From CAZDHT01 sp964505325 (lineage in GTDB: Bacteria; Planctomycetota; PUPC01): 7,119 nucleotides of DNA. The stretch spans positions 1-7,119 of the forward strand of contig CAZDHT010000265.1 of NCBI GenBank assembly GCA_964505325.1, read 5' to 3'. Positions 1 to 7,119 of the stretch are shown here, in pieces. The first letter of the stretch is position 1. Each line of letters opens with the position of its first letter. The notes beneath the pieces are model-generated. The model was not told the origin of the DNA. It ran no database searches and was given only the letters and a program-made list of their open reading frames with translations. The translations under genes were made by a program, and so were the position numbers.

Positions 1-2
1 TA

Positions 3-482
3 CTGGTCCGCCCCGCCGTCGAGGCCGGAGAGAAGCTGGGCTTCCTCCCCGGAGACATGCGCCAGAAGGTTGACCCGTACCTTCGGCCGCTCTATGATGC
101 TCTTAACGACATGATGGACTTTGATCAGGTGCAGCAGTTCTGCGACCGAGGCATCATCGAGGTCGCCCCACTGGCGTTCATGCGCGGCCGCACGCTCAAC
201 CACTCGTTCATCATCCTCGACGAAGCGCAGAACTGCACGGTCGCTCAGATGAAGATGTTCCTGACCCGGCTGGGCGCCAACTCCAAGGCGGTGCTGACCG
301 GCGACGTCACCCAGACCGACCTCGCACCGGCCGAACCGTCCGGGCTCCAGCACGCCTGGGAGTTGTTGCGAGCCATCGACGGCATCCAGTTCGTCGAACT
401 CACCGGCAGCGACATCGTTCGGCACCGACTCGTTCAGGACATCGTCGACGCGTACCAAAACGAGGCGAAGAGAGGACGCTAA
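3..482 (+). CDS. phoH: PhoH family ATPase, 3' part (5' end outside window)
   Basis: This is a cytoplasmic P-loop ATPase of the PhoH family, often linked to RNA metabolism and commonly encoded beside ybeY. The reading frame is open from the left edge, so the N-terminus and the Walker A loop lie upstream. About 159 codons are visible of a family length near 320-350. Visible family signatures are the RPAVEAGEKLGFLPGD stretch, then KVDPYLRPLYDAL, then GRTLNHSFIILDEAQN (Walker B with the DEAQ box, about bases 186-231), then LTGDVTQTDL, and a C-terminal DIVRHRLVQDIVDAY. The ATG at 57 is internal to the PhoH fold and not a true start. The stop is TAA, 6 bp before the HD-protein gene, so the two are probably co-transcribed. 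Family assignment is very secure; the cellular role is inferred from the family. Confidence 0.95.
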   Translation: MVRPAVEAGEKLGFLPGDMRQKVDPYLRPLYDALNDMMDFDQVQQFCDRGIIEVAPLAFMRGRTLNHSFIILDEAQNCTVAQMKMFLTRLGANSKAVLTGDVTQTDLAPAEPSGLQHAWELLRAIDGIQFVELTGSDIVRHRLVQDIVDAYQNEAKRGR

Positions 483-488
483 CCAAAA

Positions 489-2075
489 ATGGCCAAGCAA
501 CCCCGCCAGACGGCCAAGCGCCTCCGCGCCGTGGAGGGCCGCGACAAGCCGCTGGCCACCTCGCTGGCGCCGCACCGGATCGACGTCGACCGCGGGCTGA
601 CCCGCGCCCTGATCGGACTGGCCGTCGCCGCCGCCGCGTTCCTGTCCATCCACCTGGAGACCCTCCGCAAAGACCCCAGCCGACTCCTGGTCGATGAGAA
701 GGCGCTGGGAACCGCCATCCTCGTGCTGGGGGCGGGCGCGCTCCTGGGCGTCTACCTCTACAACCACCGCCGGGAACTGGTCGGCTCCAAGTCTCAACTC
801 TTCATCTTCGGAGTCCTGTGCGTGGTGCCGCTGGTGGTGGCCCGGGCGACGGCCCTGAGCGGCGCGTCGCCGCACCTGGTCCCGCTGGGCGCGGTGATCT
901 TCATCATCGCGCTGTGCCACGGGACACGTCTCGCCGTGACCACCAGTTTCATACTGACCATCTTCGTCGCGCTCGCGCTGAGGACGGGGGCCTATCCCCC
1001 TGCCAAGCCTGGCGAGGTGATGTCACTCCTGGAGGTCATCCGCACCACCTTCAACCCCACCGCTCTCCCGCTCCTCGGCGGGGCGCTGGTGTGGACGTTC
1101 GGCGCCAGCCACATCCGAAAGAGGCTGTGGCTGTTCAAGGTCGGCTTCCTCGCCGCGGTGGTCCAGCTCTGGCTGGCGATCGGCATCGATATGCTCATCC
1201 TGGGAAGGCTCTCGCAGGAGGGCGTGTGGGCGGCGGCAAACGGGGTCATCACCGGAGCGGTCCTCACCGCGCTGCTGCCGATCATCGAATACCTGTTCAA
1301 CGTCAACACCGAGATCAGCCTGCTCGAGCTGTCCGACCTCAACCAGCCCCTGATGCGCCAGCTCGGCCTGCAGGCGCCGGGCACCTACCACCACAGCCTG
1401 ATCGTCGGCAGCCTGGCCGAGACCGCCGCCGAGGCCATCGGCGCCGACCCACTGCTCGCGCGGGTCGGGTCCTATTTCCACGACATCGGCAAACTGCAGA
1501 AGCCCGATTACTTCGTGGAGAACGAAGGGACCCAGGGCAGCCGACACAACGCGCTCTCCCCCAGCATGAGCGCGCTGATCATCAGCGCCCACGTCAAGGA
1601 CGGCGCCGAGATGGCCGAGGAACACAATCTCCCCCGCGCCATCATCGACATCATCGAGCAGCATCACGGCACCTCGCTGATGGAGTTCTTCTACCAGCGC
1701 AGCAAGGAATCGAAGGACGACGAGGAAACGTCGGAGGAGATGTTCCGCTATCCCGGCCCCCGGCCGAGGTCGCGTGAGGCGGCCATCATCCTGCTGGCGG
1801 ACGCGGTCGAGGCCGCGTCCCGCACGCTGCCCGAGCCGTCCCCGGCGCGGCTCCGGTCGCTCGTGTATGAGCTGACCATGAAGAAGCTGCTCGATGGTCA
1901 GTTGGACGAGAGCCCGGTGACCCTGACCGACCTGGCGAAAGCGGAGAAGAGCTTCGTTCGCGTGCTCGCCGCCATATTCCACAGCCGCGTCAAATACCCG
2001 GGCACCCTGGTCGAGAGCACCGCGGAGCCGAAAAACCCGGCCGGCGGGCCGGAGCGCAAGCCGGCGGGCACATGA
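489..2075 (+). CDS. 7TM-HD (PgpH-like) HDIG phosphohydrolase, shortened N-terminus
   Basis: This is a predicted inner-membrane phosphodiesterase of the 7TM receptor-HD (PgpH/YqfF) family, whose studied members hydrolyse c-di-AMP to pApA. Hydrophobic segments lie at about residues 38-55, 73-91, 104-122, 131-165 (probably two), 193-208, 216-238 and 248-270. The cytoplasmic HD domain follows at about 295-500. Its metal ligands look intact: H302, H331-D332 (HDIG at 331-334), H368, H392/H393 and D438 in LADAVEAAS. The family signatures HHSLIVGSLAETAAEAIGA and FRYPGPRPRSREAAI are present. Length is 528 residues, against roughly 700-850 for full PgpH proteins. The large extracytoplasmic 7TMR-HDED domain that normally sits between TM1 and TM2 is missing; only about 17 residues link them. 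The ATG at 489 has a rather distant AGAGGA (471-476) upstream. The stop overlaps the ybeY start (ATGA). Substrate is inferred from the family. Confidence 0.9.
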   Translation: MAKQPRQTAKRLRAVEGRDKPLATSLAPHRIDVDRGLTRALIGLAVAAAAFLSIHLETLRKDPSRLLVDEKALGTAILVLGAGALLGVYLYNHRRELVGSKSQLFIFGVLCVVPLVVARATALSGASPHLVPLGAVIFIIALCHGTRLAVTTSFILTIFVALALRTGAYPPAKPGEVMSLLEVIRTTFNPTALPLLGGALVWTFGASHIRKRLWLFKVGFLAAVVQLWLAIGIDMLILGRLSQEGVWAAANGVITGAVLTALLPIIEYLFNVNTEISLLELSDLNQPLMRQLGLQAPGTYHHSLIVGSLAETAAEAIGADPLLARVGSYFHDIGKLQKPDYFVENEGTQGSRHNALSPSMSALIISAHVKDGAEMAEEHNLPRAIIDIIEQHHGTSLMEFFYQRSKESKDDEETSEEMFRYPGPRPRSREAAIILLADAVEAASRTLPEPSPARLRSLVYELTMKKLLDGQLDESPVTLTDLAKAEKSFVRVLAAIFHSRVKYPGTLVESTAEPKNPAGGPERKPAGT

Positions 2076-2545
2076 AGATCGACGTCACCAACCTGCAGGA
2101 TATTGTCCCGATCGACCGCCCGGCCATCCGCCGCGCCGCCCGCGCCGCACTGAGCGACATGCTCGGCTGCTACAGCATCGTGTTCGTCGACGACGAGCAG
2201 ATGCGCGAGGTGAACCGCAAGTACCTCGGCCGCGACGACACCACCGACGTCATCGCCTTCCCGTTCGAGGACGCGCCCCTCACCACCGACGACTGCGCGG
2301 GTGAGATTCTCGTGTCCGCGCAACGCGCGGCCGACGAGGCCCGGAGCCGGAAGCTGGACCTGCACGCCGAGCTGGCCCTGTACGTGGTGCATGGCTCGCT
2401 CCACCTGGCCGGGTACGACGACAGCACGCCACGACAGGCCGCCGAGATGCACCACCAGGAGAAAGAGATACTCGCCGAGCTCGGCTACGATGCGGCGCGA
2501 CTGTGGAAGCCGTTGAAAGCGAAACAGAAGCGCTCGGGGAGGTAG
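2072..2545 (+). CDS. ybeY: Endoribonuclease YbeY (rRNA maturation / ribosome quality control)
   Basis: YbeY is a small metal-dependent cytoplasmic protein needed for 16S rRNA 3'-end maturation and ribosome quality control. The 157 residues match the family length of about 150-160. Recognisable elements are FVDDEQMREVNRKYLGRDDTTDVIAFPF (39-65, quoted here in part: the TDVIAFPF core at 58-65), GEIL at 77-80, and the metal motif HGSLHLAGYDD at 107-117. The first two zinc ligands, H107 and H111, are present. The third, usually His (GYDH), is Asp117. The position of E. coli Arg59 (in YRGKD) is Leu52 here, with Arg54 nearby. The start ATG overlaps the preceding TGA stop in ATGA and has no strong Shine-Dalgarno, so translation is probably coupled. 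The stop is TAG, only 4 bp before the next gene. The phoH-HD-ybeY-corC order supports the call. Confidence 0.94.
   Translation: MKIDVTNLQDIVPIDRPAIRRAARAALSDMLGCYSIVFVDDEQMREVNRKYLGRDDTTDVIAFPFEDAPLTTDDCAGEILVSAQRAADEARSRKLDLHAELALYVVHGSLHLAGYDDSTPRQAAEMHHQEKEILAELGYDAARLWKPLKAKQKRSGR
2536..2543 (+). promoter_or_regulatory. Strong ribosome binding site for the GTG-started CorC-family gene
   Basis: GGGGAGGT lies inside the last codons of ybeY and 6 nt upstream of the GTG at 2550. It settles the non-ATG start and suggests re-initiation after the ybeY stop. Confidence 0.75.
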
Positions 2546-2549
2546 CCAA

Positions 2550-3794
<1,245 letters not shown>

Positions 3795-3816
3795 CCGGAG
3801 ACGACGGGCAGGCATT

Positions 3817-3835
3817 CCCGCCGGCCATGGGCGGG
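3817..3835. terminator. Possible short GC hairpin between convergent genes
   Basis: The 47-bp gap between the two convergent operons contains CCCGCC (3817-3822) and GGCGGG (3830-3835), a 6-bp perfect stem with a 7-nt loop. Neither strand shows a T-run after the stem, so it is not a classical intrinsic terminator. Its position between two converging stop codons is where a bidirectional terminator would be expected. Confidence 0.25.
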
Positions 3836-3841
3836 GCGGCG

Positions 3842-5008
3842 CTAACTTCGCAGCAACTTCCAACAGTAGACGGCCAGATGAAGGCCGAGCATCTTCGCGG
3901 GCAGTGCGATCCGCGCGGGGCGCGAACTGCGCGCCGATCCCCTCAGCGGTTCCGAGAAGAGCACGGTTGCCGCGCGATTCACCTTGTCCATCAGCCGCCC
4001 GGGCGCCGCCGCGATGAGCGCGAACCGGCTCGCCGCGCCGTACAACCGTTCCGGCACCGCCGCCAGCGTATCCAGGAGCCGCAAGATCCGGACGGACGCC
4101 TTGCGCTCCTCGGCCGGAATGGTTCCCTCGGGCACGGGCGCGCCGAACTCGCCTCGCAGCCGCAGCAATATCGCGTAGAACAGCCGTGACACGTCGTTCA
4201 TCAGCCCGATACTCCGCATCCCTGGCCAGTCGATCTCGTCCGGACACGCCGCGATGGCATTCGCCATCTCGTACAGCTCCACCAGCGGGAAATCGACGAG
4301 CCGGTGCTGGTGAATGACGTTGCGCACCAGGCGAAGCTGCACGGCCCGTTGCGGCGTCAGCACGGACGCCTCGCGGCCCGACACCGCGGCGCACAGGCCG
4401 CGGTCAAAGAAATCCTCGAGGGACAGAAACCCGAGGGCCGCGCTGTGCGGCGACCACGCGTGCACGTTGACGGGAGCGGGCGCGTCCACGTCGAGCAACT
4501 GCTGCTGTATCGCCGAGGCGTCCGGCCAGCCGCGGTCTGCGATGACTTCGAGCGCCCCCTCCCCGTCGTCGGGCCGGACGACGATGTCGAGGCTTGGCGC
4601 CGCTCGCGCGGCGCCCGAGAGATAGCCATCAGGGACTTCATCCGCGAGCGAGACCGTCCCATTGATGAGACACAACGGAATCCCGCGCTCCGCCAGCAGA
4701 GACACGACTTCCGCCAACTGCGCGCGGAGAAACCCGTTCCGCAGCTTGCAGGAAGCGGCAAGGTCTTTGAGCGCCTTGTCCACCTGGCGGAGCTCGTAGG
4801 CGCTGGTGTCGATCTCGAGCTCCTCGATCCGCTTCGCCAACGCGGGCCCGATGTCGTGAAGCGGAGCAGCACGGAGGAACCACAACAGCCGCCCGCTCCG
4901 CGCCAACTCCTCCAGCGCGAGACGGGCGTCGGCCTGCGGGCAATCGCGCCGGAGCAGCCTGGCGATGAGTGCTGCGGGAGTCGAGAAGCGATGAAGGCCC
5001 GATCGCAT
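3842..5008 (-). CDS. Putative nucleotidyltransferase-like protein (NTP_transf_5-type, degenerate)
   Basis: This 388-residue cytoplasmic protein has no signal peptide and no clear membrane helix, and I cannot name it firmly. Its layout resembles the uncharacterised nucleotidyltransferase family NTP_transf_5. An N-terminal helical region (about 1-100) leads to ERGIPLCLINGTVSLADEV (107-125), where the family has GIPvvlLKG. Then come Y129, R135 and SLDIVVRPDD (139-148), where the family usually has DxDLLVrPED. ALEVIADRGW (152-161) matches the 'ALxxLGF' element and NVHAWSPHS (181-189) the LHW-like strand. VLTPQRAVQLRLVRNVIHQHRLVDFPLVELYEMANAI (216-252; split as VLTPQRAVQLRLV and the His-rich VIHQHRL) matches the C-terminal helical half. 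The first acidic catalytic residue is Ser139 and LKG is ING, so catalysis may be lost. The ATG at 5008 lacks a clear Shine-Dalgarno. It lies 47 bp downstream of dtd and is probably read from the purE promoter. The gene looks intact with host-like GC-rich codon use. Confidence 0.6.
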   Translation of the reverse strand: MRSGLHRFSTPAALIARLLRRDCPQADARLALEELARSGRLLWFLRAAPLHDIGPALAKRIEELEIDTSAYELRQVDKALKDLAASCKLRNGFLRAQLAEVVSLLAERGIPLCLINGTVSLADEVPDGYLSGAARAAPSLDIVVRPDDGEGALEVIADRGWPDASAIQQQLLDVDAPAPVNVHAWSPHSAALGFLSLEDFFDRGLCAAVSGREASVLTPQRAVQLRLVRNVIHQHRLVDFPLVELYEMANAIAACPDEIDWPGMRSIGLMNDVSRLFYAILLRLRGEFGAPVPEGTIPAEERKASVRILRLLDTLAAVPERLYGAASRFALIAAAPGRLMDKVNRAATVLFSEPLRGSARSSRPARIALPAKMLGLHLAVYCWKLLRS

Positions 5009-5023
5009 GTGGTATGACAGGCC

Positions 5024-5057
5024 GAGGCCGGCTTGCGTTTGACGAGCGGCCGGCCTC
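5024..5057. repeat. 9-bp perfect inverted repeat overlapping the dtd stop codon
   Basis: GAGGCCGGC (5024-5032) and GCCGGCCTC (5049-5057) are exact reverse complements around a 16-nt loop. On the - strand transcript the hairpin begins inside the dtd stop codon and ends about 15 nt before the ATG of the downstream gene. No T-run follows the stem. It could act as a partial terminator, an RNA-processing or stability element, or a block near the next ribosome site. The stem is seen directly; its role is inference. Confidence 0.55.
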
Positions 5058-5523
5058 AGGAGCCGTCCTCCTTCGAAACCTTGTTCGGCGATTCAAGAAG
5101 GAAGGTGACCGGCCCCGCGTTGACGAGGGCGACGTCCATCATCGCCGCAAACATGCCCGTCTCCACGCGAAGGCCGCGCCGGCGCAGCGCCCCCACGAAC
5201 TCCTCGTACAGCTTCTCCGCCAGCTCCGGATCGCACGCCCGGCTGAAGCCCGGGCGGCGGCCCTTGCGGCAATCGGCACACAGCGTGAACTGCGACACCA
5301 CCAGCACCTCGCCGCCGATGTCCTCGACCGACAGGTTCATCTTGCCCGCGCCGTCCTGAAACATCCGGATCTCGGCAACCTTGCGGGCCATCCACTCGAT
5401 GTCCGCGGCGCCGTCGCCCCGCTCGACGCCAAGCAGCACGAGGATGCCCTGCCCGATCGAGCCGGCCACCCGGCCGTCAACCGTGACCGACGCAGACGCG
5501 GCCCGCTGGAGCACGGCCTTCAA
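5056..5523 (-). CDS. dtd: D-aminoacyl-tRNA deacylase (D-Tyr-tRNA deacylase)
   Basis: Dtd is a cytoplasmic homodimer that removes D-amino acids, and also glycine mischarged on tRNA-Ala, from tRNAs, protecting translation. The 155 residues are slightly above the family's 145-150 because of a short C-terminal tail (SPNKVSKEDGS). Signatures are MKAVLQRAASASVTVDG at the N-terminus, VVSQFTLCAD with the SQFTL catalytic element at 77-81, CRKGRRPGFSRA (85-96), and NAGPVTFLL (135-143) with the cross-subunit Gly-cisPro pair G137-P138. All key residues look intact. The start is TTG at 5523, supported by a perfect AAGGAGGT (5537-5530) 6 nt upstream. This TTG overlaps the purE stop in TTGA, so the two are translationally coupled. 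Fusion of unrelated jobs in one operon (purine synthesis, tRNA proofreading) seems a housekeeping grouping. Confidence 0.96.
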   Translation of the reverse strand: MKAVLQRAASASVTVDGRVAGSIGQGILVLLGVERGDGAADIEWMARKVAEIRMFQDGAGKMNLSVEDIGGEVLVVSQFTLCADCRKGRRPGFSRACDPELAEKLYEEFVGALRRRGLRVETGMFAAMMDVALVNAGPVTFLLESPNKVSKEDGS

Positions 5524-6026
5524 GGCCCGACCTCCTTCTTGACCTGGTTGGATTTGCCGGCGACCTCGCGGGCGAGCTTCTTCTTGTGCGCCGCCAGCCG
5601 CCTGCGAAGGCGGACGTCGGACGTCGCCAGAATCTGGGCGGCCAGCACCGCCGCATTTGTGGCCCCGCCCGATCCGATGCCGACCGTCGCCACCGGCACG
5701 CCGCCGGGCATCTGCACGGTCGAGAGCAGCGAGTCGAGGCCCCCGAAATCGGACGTGGCGATCGGGACGCCGATCACCGGCAGCGTGGTGAGCGACGCCA
5801 GGACGCCGGCCAGGTGCGCCGCGCCCCCCGCCGCCGCGATGATGACCTTGTAGCCCTGGCGCTCGGCGCCGGCGGCGAACTCGTGCGCCGCCTTCGGCGT
5901 GCGGTGCGCCGAGATCACATCGACGGTGAACGGCACGTTCAGCGCCCGCAGCGTTTGGACCGTGTTCTCGAGCTTGGGCAGGTCGGAGTCGCTGCCCATC
6001 ACGACCGCGACTCTGGGCTTGGCCAT
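5520..6026 (-). CDS. purE: N5-carboxyaminoimidazole ribonucleotide mutase, class I PurE
   Basis: PurE converts N5-CAIR to CAIR in de novo purine synthesis. The protein has 168 residues, like the about 169 of E. coli PurE. Active-site elements are GSDSDLP (11-17), SAHRTP with the catalytic H41 (39-44), AGGAAHLAGVLA (66-77) and QMPGGVPVATVGIG (105-118). AGGAAHL marks the bacterial class I mutase, as opposed to class II AIR carboxylases. Two ATGs are adjacent (6029 and 6026). I chose 6026 because GGAGG (6037-6033) is 6 nt from it and only 3 nt from the first; either is possible. The open frame runs further upstream to 6281, but that part crosses the promoter and lies over ribD, so it is not coding. 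No purK is adjacent, and the gene leads a purE-dtd-ORF transcript. Expression should come from the TTGACA/TATAAT promoter at 6070-6097. Confidence 0.96.
   Translation of the reverse strand: MAKPRVAVVMGSDSDLPKLENTVQTLRALNVPFTVDVISAHRTPKAAHEFAAGAERQGYKVIIAAAGGAAHLAGVLASLTTLPVIGVPIATSDFGGLDSLLSTVQMPGGVPVATVGIGSGGATNAAVLAAQILATSDVRLRRRLAAHKKKLAREVAGKSNQVKKEVGP
5530..5537 (-). promoter_or_regulatory. Consensus ribosome binding site for the TTG-started dtd
   Basis: On the - strand AAGGAGGT, fully complementary to the usual anti-Shine-Dalgarno, lies within the end of purE and 6 nt before TTG at 5523. It fixes a start that would otherwise be missed because it is not ATG. Confidence 0.8.
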
Positions 6027-6049
6027 CATCGTCCTCCGGGAAAAACGAC

Positions 6050-6077
6050 TTGTCGGGTCCAGTCTGCGTATTATAAT
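6050..6077 (+). promoter_or_regulatory. Sigma70-type promoter for ribD, sharing its -10 with the purE promoter
   Basis: On the + strand TTGTCG (6050-6055, 4 of 6 matches to TTGACA) is followed by 16 bp and a perfect TATAAT (6072-6077). Transcription should start near 6084, giving a leader of under 30 nt before ribD, with no room for an FMN riboswitch. Because the -35 is weaker than that facing purE, this direction is expected to be the weaker one. Confidence 0.65.
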
Positions 6078-6097
6078 CCAGCGCCCAAGCCTGTCAA
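6070..6097 (-). promoter_or_regulatory. Sigma70-type promoter for purE-dtd
   Basis: Read on the - strand, a perfect -35 TTGACA (6097-6092) is followed by 16 bp and a perfect -10 TATAAT (6075-6070). Transcription should begin near 6063, leaving a leader of about 35 nt before purE, too short for a riboswitch. The -10 lies in the palindrome ATTATAAT that also serves the opposite promoter. Confidence 0.82.
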
Positions 6098-6111
6098 CGT
6101 GCGGAGGAATC

Positions 6112-7119
6112 GTGGCCACGCGCCGGGACGAGGAGTACATGGAACGGGCCCTTCGGCTGGCCGGACGCGGCCGGGGGGCGGTCGAGCCGAACCCGATGGT
6201 GGGCGCGGTGATCGTCCGCCGGGGAGAGGTCATCGGCCGGGGCTGGCACCGGCGATTCGGCGGGCCGCATGCCGAGGTCAACGCGGTCCGCGACGCCGGC
6301 GGTAAGGTCGCCGGTTCGACGGTCTACGTCACGCTCGAGCCGTGCGCGCACGTGGGCAAGACCCCTCCGTGCACGGACCTGCTCATCCGGCACCAGGTCA
6401 GGCGCGTCGTCGTCGCGTGCCGCGACATCTTCCCGAAGACTGCGGGAGCGGGCATCGCGAAGCTCCGCAGGAACGGCATCAAGGTCGACGTTGGCGTGCT
6501 GGGTGACGAGGCCCGCGAGTTGAACGCCCCCTACTTCAAGCTCATCGGGACGGGTATCCCGTACGTCATCGCGAAGTGGGCGATGACGCTTGACGGCAGG
6601 ATCGCCACGAGGACGGGCGACTCGCAGTGGATCTCGTCGGAGGAGGCCCGCAAGTTCTCTCACCAGGTCCGCAGCCGGGTCGACGCGGTGGTGGTGGGCA
6701 TCGGGACCGTGCTGGCCGACGATCCGGAGCTGACCTGCCGCCTGGTCCGCGGGAGGAACCCGCGGCGGGTGGTGCTCGACACGATGGCCCGGCTGCCGCT
6801 GGAGAGCAAGCTGATGAGGACGGCCGACGCGGCGCCGCTGGTGGTGGCCGTCTCCGATGGGGCGCCGCAGGCCCGCGTCAGGCGGCTTGCGCAGCGCGGC
6901 TGCGACGTGCGGGTATTCCCGACGAAGAGCGGGCGAATCAGCGTCCGACGCGTGCTCCGCTGGCTGGGGTCGATGCGAATCACGAACGTTCTGGTCGAGG
7001 GCGGTGCCGAAGTGCTGGGCTCGTTCTTTGATGCCGGGCAGGTGGATGAAGTGCTGGCCTTCGTCGGCCCGAAGATCATCGGCGCCGGCAAGCCGCCCGT
7101 GCTTGGCAAGGGGGTCACG
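6112..7119 (+). CDS. ribD: Bifunctional diaminohydroxyphosphoribosylaminopyrimidine deaminase / 5-amino-6-(5-phosphoribosylamino)uracil reductase, 3' end missing
   Basis: RibD carries out the deamination and NADPH-dependent reduction that follow GTP cyclohydrolase II in riboflavin synthesis, in the cytoplasm. The N-terminal deaminase (about 1-145) has PNPMVGAVIV (26-35), the zinc and proton-relay motif HAE (53-55) and PCAHVGKTPPC with zinc ligands C78 and C87. The C-terminal reductase (from about 150) shows AKWAMTLDGRIATRTGDSQWIS (split: KWAMTLDGR 155-163, GDSQWIS 169-175), GTVLADDPELTCR (198-210) and VEGGAEVLGSFF from residue 295. The frame is open to the window edge after 336 codons; the family averages about 360-380, so only a short tail is missing. 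The start is GTG at 6112, preferred over ATG 6139 because GGAGG (6103-6107) precedes it and RDEEYM aligns with the E. coli N-terminus DEYYM. Later rib genes may follow outside the window. Confidence 0.96.
   Translation, partial: MATRRDEEYMERALRLAGRGRGAVEPNPMVGAVIVRRGEVIGRGWHRRFGGPHAEVNAVRDAGGKVAGSTVYVTLEPCAHVGKTPPCTDLLIRHQVRRVVVACRDIFPKTAGAGIAKLRRNGIKVDVGVLGDEARELNAPYFKLIGTGIPYVIAKWAMTLDGRIATRTGDSQWISSEEARKFSHQVRSRVDAVVVGIGTVLADDPELTCRLVRGRNPRRVVLDTMARLPLESKLMRTADAAPLVVAVSDGAPQARVRRLAQRGCDVRVFPTKSGRISVRRVLRWLGSMRITNVLVEGGAEVLGSFFDAGQVDEVLAFVGPKIIGAGKPPVLGKGVT

Noticed and set aside
57..482. A complete 141-residue protein starting at ATG 57
   Set aside because: The frame is open upstream to the window edge and the preceding residues match PhoH, so this ATG is internal to a truncated phoH.
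818..1777. A 319-residue + strand frame inside the HD-protein gene
   Set aside because: It overlaps in another frame a gene with intact catalytic motifs, and its Arg/Pro/Gly-rich translation has no fold signature.
1023..1982. A 319-residue open frame on the - strand
   Set aside because: Antisense to the HD domain coding region. Low-complexity composition reflects complementary GC-rich codons; no start signal and no recognisable motif.
4304..5017. A 237-residue + strand frame opposite the nucleotidyltransferase-like gene
   Set aside because: Both strands are open here, so I compared them. The - strand protein has a normal amino-acid mix and a family-like motif order, while the + strand one is Arg-rich with no motif and no ribosome site.
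6084..6111. FMN riboswitch upstream of ribD
   Set aside because: Riboflavin genes often carry one, but the leader from the predicted start is under 30 nt and no RFN-type conserved stems are seen.
6027..6281. An 84-residue N-terminal extension of purE
   Set aside because: The extension would read through both promoters and antisense to ribD. PurE proteins begin directly at the strand leading to GSDSD, and a good Shine-Dalgarno precedes the internal ATG.

Overview
The window is a GC-rich, tightly packed bacterial chromosomal segment carrying seven protein genes, almost all housekeeping. I see no mobile element, CRISPR array, rRNA or tRNA. Several proteins suggest a didermic bacterium of the Planctomycetota (Phycisphaerae-like) or a similar GC-rich phylum such as Acidobacteriota. 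The hints are the RibD N-terminus (a GRG..EPNPMVGAV pattern), YbeY ending its metal motif in GYDD, and the phoH-HD-ybeY-corC gene order. This placement is an impression from sequence style, not a database result.

Left half, + strand (1-3794): the 3' part of phoH, a 7TM-type HDIG phosphohydrolase (PgpH-like) lacking the usual large extracytoplasmic domain, ybeY, and a CBS-pair CNNM/CorC-family membrane protein. Gaps are 6 bp, a 4-bp overlap and 4 bp, so this is surely one transcript. PhoH and YbeY are RNA-metabolism/ribosome-maturation proteins. The HD protein is probably a cyclic-dinucleotide (c-di-AMP-type) phosphodiesterase, and the CorC-like protein is linked to divalent cations.

Right half, - strand (6026 down to 3842): purE, dtd and an uncharacterised gene resembling a diverged NTP_transf_5 nucleotidyltransferase. 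purE and dtd overlap through a TTGA junction. The third gene follows after 47 bp that contain a 9-bp inverted repeat overlapping the dtd stop. The + and - operons converge at about 3795-3841.

Right end, + strand (6112-7119): the first 336 codons of ribD (riboflavin deaminase/reductase), cut by the window edge. purE and ribD are divergent, separated by 85 bp. That gap holds two face-to-face sigma70-type promoters sharing one palindromic -10 box (ATTATAAT), with a perfect TTGACA on the purE side and TTGTCG on the ribD side, each at 16-bp spacing. This is the most distinctive regulatory feature here: one site appears to fire both purine synthesis (which leads to GTP) and riboflavin synthesis (which starts from GTP).

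No clearly new multi-gene system is visible. The points worth a second look are the symmetric promoter, the shortened HD protein, the substituted metal-site residue in YbeY, and the degenerate nucleotidyltransferase-like gene.
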